A stretch of DNA of 6,046 bases from Clostridia bacterium (GCA_017407305.1 JAFQWS010000030.1:1-6046); one strand, 5' to 3'; shown: positions 1 through 5,707, numbered from the stretch's first letter. The notes: generated from the letters alone by a model not told the origin. Numbers and translations: made by a program.

Positions 1-27
1 ATATATAATATATTATACATTATATAT
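1..27. repeat. AT-only inverted repeat beyond the msrA stop
   Basis: Nine-base arms ATATATAAT (1-9) and ATTATATAT (19-27) are perfectly complementary around a nine-base loop, followed on the plus strand by TTTT (27-30). It lies ten bases downstream of the msrA stop. It could be a weak transcription end or simply AT-rich intergenic sequence. Having no G-C pairs it would be a poor terminator, and the window edge hides the rest of the context. Confidence 0.3.
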
Positions 28-36
28 TTTACGACG

Positions 37-1152
37 TCAGTTGGGCAAAACCAGATTTACCAAATTGTCAAAAAGTTTGACAAAATCTTTGGTGGCGTAC
101 TGCTGTTGGTCATAAGTGACGTTGTCACAAGTAAAAAATCCATTTTTGCAATTTATTACCAAATTGCCACCAAACACCGTTTGTATTCCACCAAAGGGCA
201 ACAACTGCATTGTGACGGGGCCATTGTATTGACGGAGGTTGTGTAAAACAAGTTTTTTGCCAAACAACGTAGTTGTCAAATTGTTGTTGGGAACAACGTT
301 GAAGGAAAAATCAAACAATTTGTCTGCACGACCAGAGTCAACCAATTCCTTTTGCATTGCTTGTTGGTTTTTCAAAGAATAGTCTTGATGTTCTTCTTCT
401 GCCTTGTAAAACACCATTGAGGGCAACAAGGAAACGTAGCACTTTTTACCCGTTCTTTTTTCTGCATGAGAAATTACCGACTTTGCATAGTTCAAAACGT
501 CTTGATCGTCACTGAAAATTGCCAAGGTGTAATTTTCCCCTTTGTCAATGAATTGGCCGTCTGCCTCAAAAGGATTGATGGTGTTGAAGCACACGTCCAA
601 AAGGGTTTGCCAATGGGTGACGTTGCTGTCATAGACAATCAAAATGGTTTCTTTGTGCCCTGTGACACCACTTTTGACTTGTTGATAGGTGGGATTGGCA
701 ACACGTCCACCCGAATAGCCACTGATAACCTTCAAAACGCCTTCTTGTTGGTAATAGGGATGGGCAGAACACCAAAAACAGCCACCTGCAAGTTGCAAAA
801 CTTTGATTGAGCCTCCTTTGTAGTTCCACGAGCCGTCTTTTTGGTAAAAACTGCCACCCATCAACGTTTGGTATTGTTTCAAAAATGTCGTTGCCAAGTC
901 ATCTTTTGCATAAAGGGTGGAAAAGGTCAAGTTGAAGTCCACCAAACTTTGCGCCAATTGGTCAACAAAATCCAAATTGCCTTCCAAAACAAGAGCACCA
1001 TCCTTGGAAACGGCGTACAATTGATGGTCAAAAGACAAAACGTAGTCCTTTCTATCAAAGGTATGCACCATTTTTGCACAAGCAAGTACCACGCCTGTGA
1101 CGTGGGGATTTTCTCTTGCAAAAATTTGTCCGTTGGAATAGGTGGTAACCAA
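37..1152 (-). CDS. msrA: Peptide-methionine (S)-S-oxide reductase with extra N- and C-terminal domains
   Basis: MsrA reduces methionine-S-sulfoxide in proteins and free methionine, with electrons usually from thioredoxin, in the cytoplasm. The core spans about residues 116-268 of 371. It contains GGCFWC (catalytic Cys125, second Cys128), SGYSGG (144-149), NPTYQQV (153-159), TGHKE with the conserved acid Glu168, GGQF-type DGQFIDKGENY (198-208, Asp203 and Tyr208) and AEEEHQDY (251-258). This pattern resembles Bacillus-type MsrA. The family is usually 150-200 residues or fused to MsrB. Here about 115 residues precede the core and about 100 follow it; neither part shows MsrB motifs, a signal peptide or a membrane helix, and I do not recognise either. 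The start is TTG, chosen because AAGGAG lies seven bases upstream; Met98, nearer the core, has no such site. The gene is monocistronic here. The core assignment is firm; the flanking domains are of unknown function. Confidence 0.9.
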   Translation of the reverse strand: MVTTYSNGQIFARENPHVTGVVLACAKMVHTFDRKDYVLSFDHQLYAVSKDGALVLEGNLDFVDQLAQSLVDFNLTFSTLYAKDDLATTFLKQYQTLMGGSFYQKDGSWNYKGGSIKVLQLAGGCFWCSAHPYYQQEGVLKVISGYSGGRVANPTYQQVKSGVTGHKETILIVYDSNVTHWQTLLDVCFNTINPFEADGQFIDKGENYTLAIFSDDQDVLNYAKSVISHAEKRTGKKCYVSLLPSMVFYKAEEEHQDYSLKNQQAMQKELVDSGRADKLFDFSFNVVPNNNLTTTLFGKKLVLHNLRQYNGPVTMQLLPFGGIQTVFGGNLVINCKNGFFTCDNVTYDQQQYATKDFVKLFDNLVNLVLPN

Positions 1153-1159
1153 TGCTTTT

Positions 1160-1165
1160 CTCCTT
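1160..1165 (-). promoter_or_regulatory. Ribosome-binding site fixing the TTG start of msrA
   Basis: On the minus strand AAGGAG is followed by seven bases and then TTG (1152-1150). It matches the 3' end of the 16S gene in this same window (CCTCCTTT). No comparable site precedes the internal ATG codons at residues 28 and 98, so the long form of MsrA is favoured. Confidence 0.8.
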
Positions 1166-1171
1166 TTTTAT

Positions 1172-1200
1172 ATTTTAGCACAGCAAGAAAGTTATTGCAA
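1172..1200 (-). promoter_or_regulatory. Promoter of msrA (sigma-A type, extended -10)
   Basis: Minus-strand TTGCAA (1200-1195), a 17-base spacer, and TAAAAT (1177-1172), preceded by TGC, which makes an extended -10. The predicted start point is near 1165, which coincides with the ribosome-binding site, so the leader would be only about 13 bases long. I saw no regulator operator beyond the promoter itself. Confidence 0.7.
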
Positions 1201-1283
1201 GATATATAAAAAAAAGAATACATAAGGTTTGTTTTTACCTTTTGCTTTTGATTAGTGCTTATAGAGTTAGTCCTCTAACCAAG

Positions 1284-1314
1284 CTTTTGTTTACGAATAA
1301 GTTTGGACTAAGGG
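1284..1314 (+). repeat. Degenerate fragment of the downstream repeat
   Basis: These 31 bases align without gaps to 1647-1677 in the second repeat unit, with 24 identities by eye. They lie in the otherwise featureless 1201-1346 stretch. Short arms around them can also pair: TTAGTCC (1267-1273) with GGACTAA (1305-1311), and GTGCTT (1255-1260) with AAGCAC (1323-1328), giving a possible nested fold. It is probably a decayed earlier copy of the array, though 31 bases at about 77 percent is modest evidence. Confidence 0.45.
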
Positions 1315-1346
1315 ATTGCAAAAAGCACCAAACTATGTTTGCCACC

Positions 1347-1520
1347 TTATGTCGGTGAAAACCGACATAAATACGGGGTCTTACCGAAAACTGCTTCGAG
1401 TTCACTCACTTCTACCAAAAGAAGAAGGCGCAACAAAGAAACGTTGCACCTTCTTCTTTTCCTTACCCAAAAAAAATTTTGCTTTTGAGAACAAGTCTGC
1501 GCAAAGGGTAAAAATTTAAC
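1347..1520 (+). repeat. Tandem repeat unit 1, with tRNA-Ile 3'-end mimic
   Basis: The unit opens with a hairpin: 10-base arms TTATGTCGGT (1347-1356) and ACCGACATAA (1361-1370) close a GAAA tetraloop. A linker at 1371-1394 follows. Bases 1395-1420 match the 3' end of the tRNA-Ile at 1901-1977 (T-loop, T-stem 3' arm, acceptor 3' arm, CCA and three further A) at 25 of 26 positions, but on the opposite strand. Next are a long terminator-like hairpin (1417-1460), an A8T4 tract and a tail ending in an imperfect GGGTAAA/TTTAACCC inverted repeat (1506-1523). The 5' half of a tRNA is absent, so this is not a functional tRNA gene. Units 1 and 3 differ at only about three positions over their first 155 bases. 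Confidence 0.85.
1417..1460. terminator. Terminator-like hairpin in repeat unit 1
   Basis: Arms GAAGAAGG (1421-1428) and CCTTCTTC (1449-1456) pair, then a C/A mismatch, then GCAAC (1430-1434) with GTTGC (1443-1447). A flanking AAAA (1417-1420) can pair with TTTT (1457-1460), giving U tails on both strands. It directly follows the tRNA-like CCA, just as a real terminator follows the real tRNA-Ile. Whether it ends any transcript is unknown. Confidence 0.5.
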
Positions 1521-1525
1521 CCCAC

Positions 1526-1690
1526 TTATGTCGGTTGAAAACCGACATAAATACGGGGTCTTACCGAAAACTGCTTCGAGTTCACTCACTTCTAACAAAA
1601 AAACTCCGATGCCACTTAGCGTGGCCTCTCTTTTTTTATAGGCAACCCTTTGCTTGCGAACAAGTTTGCGCAAAGGGTAAAAATTTACCC
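1526..1690 (+). repeat. Tandem repeat unit 2, with a different central module
   Basis: It opens with the same hairpin as unit 1, here with 11-base arms (1526-1536 and 1540-1550), and carries the same tRNA-Ile-like segment at 1575-1600 with CCA changed to ACA (24 of 26 matches). The central hairpin of units 1 and 3 is replaced by an unrelated one (1611-1637). The tail holds CCCTTTGC (1646-1653) pairing with GCAAAGGG (1670-1677) and a GGGTAAA/TTTACCC inverted repeat (1675-1690). The first 75 bases are nearly identical to the other units while the middle is unrelated, so the unit looks modular. Confidence 0.8.
1611..1637 (+). terminator. Terminator-like hairpin in repeat unit 2
   Basis: GCCAC (1611-1615) and GTGGC (1621-1625) form a five-pair stem around TTAGC, followed by CTCTC and seven T (1631-1637). 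On the minus strand a T7 run also follows a few bases after the stem. The stem is short and the T run offset, so function is uncertain. It occupies the position taken by the long hairpin in units 1 and 3. Confidence 0.35.
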
Positions 1691-1694
1691 CCAC

Positions 1695-1850
1695 TTATGT
1701 CGGTTGAAAACCGACATAAATACGGGGTCTTACCGAAAACTGATTCGAGTTCACTCACTTCTAACAAAAGAAGAAGGCGCAACAAAGAAACGTTGCACCT
1801 TCTTCTTTTCCTTACCCAAAAAAAATTTTGCTTTTGAGAACAAGTTCTCA
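1695..1850 (+). repeat. Tandem repeat unit 3, nearly identical to unit 1
   Basis: It has the 11-base-arm hairpin at 1695-1719, the tRNA-Ile-like segment at 1744-1769 (24 of 26 matches, ACA instead of CCA), the long hairpin, and the A8T4 tract. Homology with unit 1 stops at about AACAAGT (1840-1846). The end is a different short palindrome, GAGAAC-AA-GTTCTC (1836-1849), in place of the usual tail. It abuts the terminator of the convergent-facing real tRNA-Ile, about 20 bases further on. Several open frames cross these units, but they simply follow the repeat and show no ribosome-binding sites or protein character. Confidence 0.85.
1766..1809. terminator. Terminator-like hairpin in repeat unit 3
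   Basis: It is the same structure as in unit 1: GAAGAAGG (1770-1777) with CCTTCTTC (1798-1805), a C/A mismatch, GCAAC (1779-1783) with GTTGC (1792-1796), and A4/T4 flanks. All positions agree with unit 1, so the hairpin is preserved or recently duplicated. Confidence 0.5.
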
Positions 1851-1870
1851 CGCAAAATTTTTCGGGCAAG

Positions 1871-1901
1871 AAAAAAGCCCAACCAAATGTTGGGCTTTTT
1901 T
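1871..1901. terminator. Intrinsic terminator of the tRNA-Ala/tRNA-Ile operon
   Basis: GCCCAAC (1877-1883) and GTTGGGC (1889-1895) form a perfect seven-pair stem with a five-base loop. On the minus strand it is followed by six T (complement of 1876-1871), starting within a few bases of the tRNA CCA. T6 on the plus strand (1896-1901) makes it bidirectional, so it could also stop transcripts leaving the repeat array. Confidence 0.9.
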
Positions 1902-1977
1902 GGTAGAAGTGAGTGGACTCGAACCACCGACCCCCACCTTATCAGGGTGGTGCTCTAACCTACTGAGCTACACTTCT
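1901..1977 (-). tRNA. tRNA-Ile (anticodon GAT)
   Basis: It folds as a complete cloverleaf: acceptor AGAAGTG with CACTTCT (seven pairs), D-arm GCTC/GAGC, anticodon stem CCACC/GGTGG with loop CTGATAA (anticodon GAT at 1943-1941), T-loop TTCGAGT with a five-pair stem including one G-T, and discriminator A. The CCA tail is encoded (1903-1901). It decodes ATC and ATT and follows tRNA-Ala in the same transcript. Its last 23 bases plus three A recur in the three repeat units to its left, on the other strand. Confidence 0.97.
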
Positions 1978-1988
1978 ATATTAAGTTG

Positions 1989-2013
1989 CCCTTACGCCAA
2001 GATGGCGTAAGGG
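1989..2013. other. Hairpin between the two tRNA genes
   Basis: CCCTTACGCC (1989-1998) pairs perfectly with GGCGTAAGGG (2004-2013) around a five-base loop. No T run follows on the minus strand, so it is not a terminator. It is more likely a spacer element protecting or guiding endonucleolytic separation of tRNA-Ala from tRNA-Ile; that role is inferred from position only. Confidence 0.65.
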
Positions 2014-2016
2014 GAA

Positions 2017-2092
2017 TGGTGGAGATAAGCGGGCTCGAACCGCTGACCTCATGCTTGCAAAGCACGCGCTCTTCCAGCTGAGCTATACCCCC
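2017..2092 (-). tRNA. tRNA-Ala (anticodon TGC)
   Basis: It is a complete 76-base cloverleaf: acceptor GGGGGTA with TATCTCC (two G-T pairs), D-arm GCTC/GAGC, anticodon stem CGTGC/GCATG with loop TTTGCAA (anticodon TGC at 2059-2057), a T-arm with TTCGAGC loop, discriminator A and encoded CCA (2019-2017). It is the first gene of the two-tRNA operon, starting about 18 bases after the predicted transcription start. Ala(TGC) and Ile(GAT) are the pair most often found inside 16S-23S spacers, but here no rRNA lies directly beside them. Confidence 0.97.
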
Positions 2093-2116
2093 AAAACATC
2101 TTGCTGATGCTCAAAT

Positions 2117-2145
2117 ATAATAGCATTTTGATTGGTGTATGTCAA
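2117..2145 (-). promoter_or_regulatory. Strong promoter of the tRNA-Ala/tRNA-Ile operon
   Basis: Minus-strand consensus TTGACA (2145-2140), a 17-base spacer and TATTAT (2122-2117), preceded by TGC. This is the closest match to consensus in the window, as expected for stable RNA. The rest of 2146-2287 shows only an AT-rich, 60-codon open frame on the plus strand (2101-2283) with no ribosome-binding site, which overlaps this promoter and is not believable as a gene. Confidence 0.9.
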
Positions 2146-2287
2146 ATGTTTTTTCAAAAAAAACTAACTTATTTGTGTTGGCTGGGCAACTTTTTTGCTC
2201 AATTAAATTTGCTTATCCCTTTTTTGCCACCATTTGCACTTCTTTTGTCTATTTTTTGGATTTTAATGGAAAATTTGTCGTAATACA

Positions 2288-2316
2288 TTGTAACAAATTT
2301 GAAAATATGCTATCAT
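2288..2316 (+). promoter_or_regulatory. Promoter of the phosphofructokinase gene
   Basis: TTGTAA (2288-2293), a 17-base spacer and TATCAT (2311-2316), with TGC immediately before the -10. The start point would be near 2323, giving a leader of about 60 bases. I could not see a riboswitch or attenuator in that leader. Confidence 0.8.
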
Positions 2317-2368
2317 AAGTAGTGTGTGGTTTTTTATTAAATCACGCAAAATTGAAAATAATAATCAC

Positions 2369-2375
2369 TAAGGAG
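2369..2375 (+). promoter_or_regulatory. Ribosome-binding site fixing the phosphofructokinase start
   Basis: TAAGGAG sits nine bases before ATG at 2385. The same frame is open 21 codons further upstream to an ATG at 2322, but that codon lies essentially at the predicted transcription start, has no ribosome-binding site, and would add residues unlike the family. The 2385 start is therefore chosen. Confidence 0.88.
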
Positions 2376-2384
2376 ATTTTTAAT

Positions 2385-3632
2385 ATGAAAGGAGCATTAC
2401 TTTTTGCACAAAGCGGTGGCCCCACGGCTGTAATCAACTCTTCTGCTTGTGGTGTTTTCCAAGAAGCAAAAAAACACCCCGAAATTACCAACATTTACGC
2501 AGGCCTTTATGGCATTGACGGCGTTTTGTCCGGCAACATCATCGACATCAACAAAGAAGATGATGAACAAATTGAACTCTTGAAACAAACCCCCTCTTCT
2601 GCTTTGGGTAGTTGCCGTAAAAAAATGCCCGACTACAAAAAAGACGAAGCACCTTACAAAGCACTTATTGAAGTTTTCAAAAAGTATGGCGTAAGATATT
2701 TCATTTACAACGGCGGTAACGACAGCATGGATACATGCAACAAAGTCGCAAAATACTGCAAACTCGTTGGTTATGAATGCGCAGTTGTCGGTGTTCCCAA
2801 AACGGTTGACAACGACCTTGCATCCACAGACCACTGCCCCGGTTTTGGTTCCGTTGCAAAATATATCGCAACAACAATTCACGAAATCGCTCTTGACGCA
2901 CACGTTTTCAAAAACGGCAGAGCAGTCATCGTAGAAATTATGGGCCGTGACGCAGGTTGGATCACAGCAAGTGCTGCAGTTCCCGAATTGCTCAATGGTC
3001 TTGGCGCAGACTTGGTTTATGTTCCCGAAAAACCCTTTGACTTGGACAAATTTACACAACAAGTAAAAGAAGTTCTTGACAAAAACTACACCTGTGTCGT
3101 TGCAGTTTCCGAAGGTATCAAAGATAAAGACGGCAAATACATCAGCGAATACGCAGGCGACAACAGCCACAAAGACAGCTTTAACCACGTTCAACTTGGT
3201 GACGTTTGCTTCTTCTTGGCAAACCACATCACAAAACACTGTGGCACAAAAGCAAGAGCAATCGAATTGTCCATCGTTCAACGTGCAGCAGCCCACCTTG
3301 CAAGTGTTTCCGACAGAGAAGAAGCATACAACTGTGGCGCAGAAGCAGTTAAACACGCAGTCAACGGCGCAAACAACGTGATGATCTCCATGCAAAGAGT
3401 TTCTTCCAATCCCTACAAGATTGAATACGTTCCCGCAGACTTGGACCACATTGCAAACGCAGTTAAAGAATTGCCCGACGAATACATCACAGAAGATTGC
3501 TCCGGCATCAAACCCGCATTTTTGGATTACATTTTGCCTTTGATTGAAGGCGAAGCACCCGTCCAATACAAAAACGGTATCCCCAGAGCAACAGTTTTGA
3601 AAAAAGTTATCGTCAACCCCGACAACAACTAA
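2385..3632 (+). CDS. pfp: Phosphofructokinase, probably pyrophosphate-dependent
   Basis: This cytoplasmic enzyme phosphorylates fructose 6-phosphate at C1, the committing step of glycolysis. The 415-residue protein begins directly with the phosphoryl-donor loop FAQSGGPTAVINSS (7-20). GGNDS lies at 110-114, PKTVDND at 138-144 with catalytic Asp142, and MGRDAGW at 186-192. ATP enzymes carry GGDGS and PGTIDND. An Asp after the second Gly pair (Asp113) and Lys in place of Gly (Lys139) are the residues known to mark PPi-using enzymes, and the length exceeds the roughly 320 residues of bacterial ATP-PFK. PPi use would make the step reversible and save ATP. Asn112 where most members have Asp is a variation within this PPi-type motif. 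The gene is transcribed alone and converges on transketolase, sharing a terminator. The family is certain; the donor is inferred from residues. If biochemical donor choice differed, the name would become pfkA. Confidence 0.93.
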   Translation: MKGALLFAQSGGPTAVINSSACGVFQEAKKHPEITNIYAGLYGIDGVLSGNIIDINKEDDEQIELLKQTPSSALGSCRKKMPDYKKDEAPYKALIEVFKKYGVRYFIYNGGNDSMDTCNKVAKYCKLVGYECAVVGVPKTVDNDLASTDHCPGFGSVAKYIATTIHEIALDAHVFKNGRAVIVEIMGRDAGWITASAAVPELLNGLGADLVYVPEKPFDLDKFTQQVKEVLDKNYTCVVAVSEGIKDKDGKYISEYAGDNSHKDSFNHVQLGDVCFFLANHITKHCGTKARAIELSIVQRAAAHLASVSDREEAYNCGAEAVKHAVNGANNVMISMQRVSSNPYKIEYVPADLDHIANAVKELPDEYITEDCSGIKPAFLDYILPLIEGEAPVQYKNGIPRATVLKKVIVNPDNN

Positions 3633-3645
3633 TCTAAAACCAAAC

Positions 3646-3681
3646 AAAAAAGCAAACTCAAATTGAGTTTGCTTTTTTTTT
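3646..3681. terminator. Bidirectional terminator between phosphofructokinase and transketolase
   Basis: AGCAAACTC (3651-3659) pairs with GAGTTTGCT (3665-3673), loop AAATT, followed by a nine-T run on the plus strand (3673-3681) and by six T on the minus strand (complement of 3651-3646). It begins 14 bases after the phosphofructokinase stop and ends 22 bases from the transketolase stop, so it serves both convergent genes. Confidence 0.95.
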
Positions 3682-3703
3682 GCTGTAAAATCTTTTTTAA
3701 CTT

Positions 3704-5680
3704 TTATTTTTTGACAAGTTCACGTGCTTTTTGAGCCATGTTTTCAGCTGTAAAGCCGTAAAGGTCAAACAAGGTTGCAAAAGGTGCTGACGTGCCAAAA
3801 CTGTTCATACCAATTACTGCACCATCAATGCCAACGTATTTGTACCAAACGTTGTCGCACGATGCTTCCATTGCCACTCTTGCACGAACGGAATTGGGCA
3901 AAACTTTTTGCTTGTATTCGTCGCTTTGTTTGTCAAACAATTGTGTGCAGTACATTGACACGACTTGTGCTTTGATACCTTCTTGTTGCAAAATTTGTTG
4001 CGCTTTTACTGCAACGTTGAGTTCGGAACCACAAGAAATCAAAATTACGTCAGGTGTGCCTTTGCAAGGGGAATAGATATAGCCACCTTTGTCCAAGTCT
4101 TTGTGGGTGTTTTCCACGTATTTGAGTTTTTGTCTGGACAAAACCAGTGCAGTGGGCACTCCGTTTCCAACGGAATAGCACCATGCGTATTCGGTTTCCT
4201 TCAAATCCGCAGGACGGAAAACCGTCAAGTCGGGCATTGTTCTCAAACCTGCAAGTTGTTCAATGGGTTCGTGTGTGGGACCGTCTTCGCCAACGCCAAT
4301 GCTGTCGTGCGTCAAAACGTAGGTCACGGGCAATTGCATCAAGCAAGACATACGCATCATTGCTTTGAGATAGTCGGAAAATACGAAGAAAGTGCCACCA
4401 AAGACCTTAAATCCACCATAGGCTGCAATACCGTTGAGCACTGCGCCCATTGCTTGTTCTCTGACACCAAAGTGGATGTTGCGTCCCAAATAGTTTTTGG
4501 CAGAGTAGTCGCCACCATTTTTCAACACGACACAGTTGCTTTCGGCAAGGTCTGCTGAGCCACCACAAATGTTGGGCAACATTTTTGCAAGTGTGTTGAG
4601 CACTTCGCCGGAATAGTTGCGTGTTGCACCGTCTTTTTTTGCAATGTGTGCAAAGTTTTTGGCTTTGAAGAGCTTTTTGGGTTGTGTGGAAAGTTGTTTT
4701 TTGAGTTGTTTTGCCAAATAGGTGTGCTTTTGGCAATATTCTTGGAACATGCTGTCCCATTGGGCAATGACTTGACGTTTTTTGTCTGCCAACAATCTGC
4801 AATGGAAATAGACGTCGTCGTCAATTGTGAAAGGTTGATTTTCCCAACCGAGAATTTCTTTTGTTCGTTGCCACTCGCCGTCCGTCATGGGTGTGCCGTG
4901 AATTTTGGCAGTTCCAACTAAAGGCGTACCATAACCAATTTGCGTTTTGCAAATAATCAAAGTGGGTTTTGACTTGCTTTGCTTTGCTTTGGAAATTGCT
5001 TTGTCAATTTCTTCAAGGTTGTTGCCGTCTTCCACCTTCAAAACGTCCCAACCAAATGCTTGGAAACGTTTGCCAACGTCTTCTGTAAAGGTGATGTCGG
5101 TGCTTCCGTCAATGGAAATGTCGTTGTCGTCGTAAATTGCAATAAGTTTGTTGAGTTTGAGGTTGCCTGCCAAACTTGCTGCTTCGGAAGAAATGCCTTC
5201 CATCATGCAACCGTCACCCATCAAAACGTAAACGTGATGATCAAAAATGGGGAAACCTTTTTTGTTGTATTTTTTTGCCATTTTGGTTTGAGCAATTGCC
5301 ATACCAACTGCATTGGCAAAACCTTGTCCCAAAGGGCCGGTGGAAACTTCCACACCTTCGCAAACACCTCTTTCGGGGTGGCCTGCACAGATACTGCCCA
5401 ATTGACGGAAGTTTTTGATGTCTTCCATTGATACGTTGTAACCGAACAAGTGCAACAAAGAATATTGCAACATGGAGCCGTGTCCTGCGCTCAAAATGAA
5501 ACGGTCACGATTTAAAAAGTCGGGACGATTGCCGTCAAAGATGAGATGGTTGGCAAACAAGGTGTATCCCAAAGGTGCACAACCCATAGGCAAACCTGTG
5601 TGTCCACTTTTTGCATTTGTAATTGCCTCGGCACTTATTGCACGAATTGATTTGATTGTTTTTTCAACAATGGCTGACAT
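3704..5680 (-). CDS. tkt: Transketolase
   Basis: Transketolase moves two-carbon units between ketose and aldose phosphates in the non-oxidative pentose phosphate pathway, using thiamine diphosphate and a divalent metal, as a cytoplasmic homodimer. The 658 residues match the usual length. The thiamine/metal region includes SGHTGLPMG (25-33, His27), AGHGSM (65-70), GHPE (100-103), GPLGQG (115-120) and GDGCMMEG (155-162) through DDNDISIDG (184-192). The second domain has GVREQAM (405-411, Glu408 the cofactor-activating acid) and THDSIGVGEDGPTHEP (457-472, His458 and His470 for substrate). A C-terminal domain follows from about 530. Pro in the usual SGHPG is Thr here. ATG at 5680 is chosen because AAGGAG (5693-5688) lies seven bases upstream; the open frame runs 34 codons further but crosses the promoter. 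It is monocistronic. Confidence 0.97.
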   Translation of the reverse strand: MSAIVEKTIKSIRAISAEAITNAKSGHTGLPMGCAPLGYTLFANHLIFDGNRPDFLNRDRFILSAGHGSMLQYSLLHLFGYNVSMEDIKNFRQLGSICAGHPERGVCEGVEVSTGPLGQGFANAVGMAIAQTKMAKKYNKKGFPIFDHHVYVLMGDGCMMEGISSEAASLAGNLKLNKLIAIYDDNDISIDGSTDITFTEDVGKRFQAFGWDVLKVEDGNNLEEIDKAISKAKQSKSKPTLIICKTQIGYGTPLVGTAKIHGTPMTDGEWQRTKEILGWENQPFTIDDDVYFHCRLLADKKRQVIAQWDSMFQEYCQKHTYLAKQLKKQLSTQPKKLFKAKNFAHIAKKDGATRNYSGEVLNTLAKMLPNICGGSADLAESNCVVLKNGGDYSAKNYLGRNIHFGVREQAMGAVLNGIAAYGGFKVFGGTFFVFSDYLKAMMRMSCLMQLPVTYVLTHDSIGVGEDGPTHEPIEQLAGLRTMPDLTVFRPADLKETEYAWCYSVGNGVPTALVLSRQKLKYVENTHKDLDKGGYIYSPCKGTPDVILISCGSELNVAVKAQQILQQEGIKAQVVSMYCTQLFDKQSDEYKQKVLPNSVRARVAMEASCDNVWYKYVGIDGAVIGMNSFGTSAPFATLFDLYGFTAENMAQKARELVKK

Positions 5681-5707
5681 ATTTCTTCTCCTTGGTTTGA
5701 TATTTAT

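Noticed and set aside
1371..1420. A degenerate full tRNA gene in each repeat unit.
   Set aside because: Only the part from the T-loop onward matches; there is no matching 5' acceptor arm, D-arm or anticodon arm upstream.
1347..1850. CRISPR-like array, because short palindromic repeats recur.
   Set aside because: Units are about 170 bases with conserved, not unique, intervening sequence, only three copies exist, and no cas gene is present.
1284..1850. Insertion sequence or MITE with terminal inverted repeats and target duplication.
   Set aside because: No transposase, and I could not find matching terminal inverted repeats or a flanking direct duplication around the array; a MITE origin remains possible but is not supported.
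1347..1958. Several open frames of 67-115 codons on both strands across the repeat array.
   Set aside because: They follow the repeat period, overlap one another on both strands, run into the tRNA-Ile gene, and lack ribosome-binding sites; they are by-products of the repeated sequence.
2101..2283. A 60-codon plus-strand open frame with hydrophobic content that could suggest a small membrane protein.
   Set aside because: It overlaps the consensus promoter of the tRNA operon, has no ribosome-binding site, and its hydrophobicity follows from T-rich sequence.
2397..3647. A long minus-strand open frame (416 codons) opposite phosphofructokinase.
   Set aside because: Its translation is full of Cys, Val and Phe, as expected of a mirror frame of a biased coding strand; the plus strand has a clear family match, promoter and ribosome-binding site.
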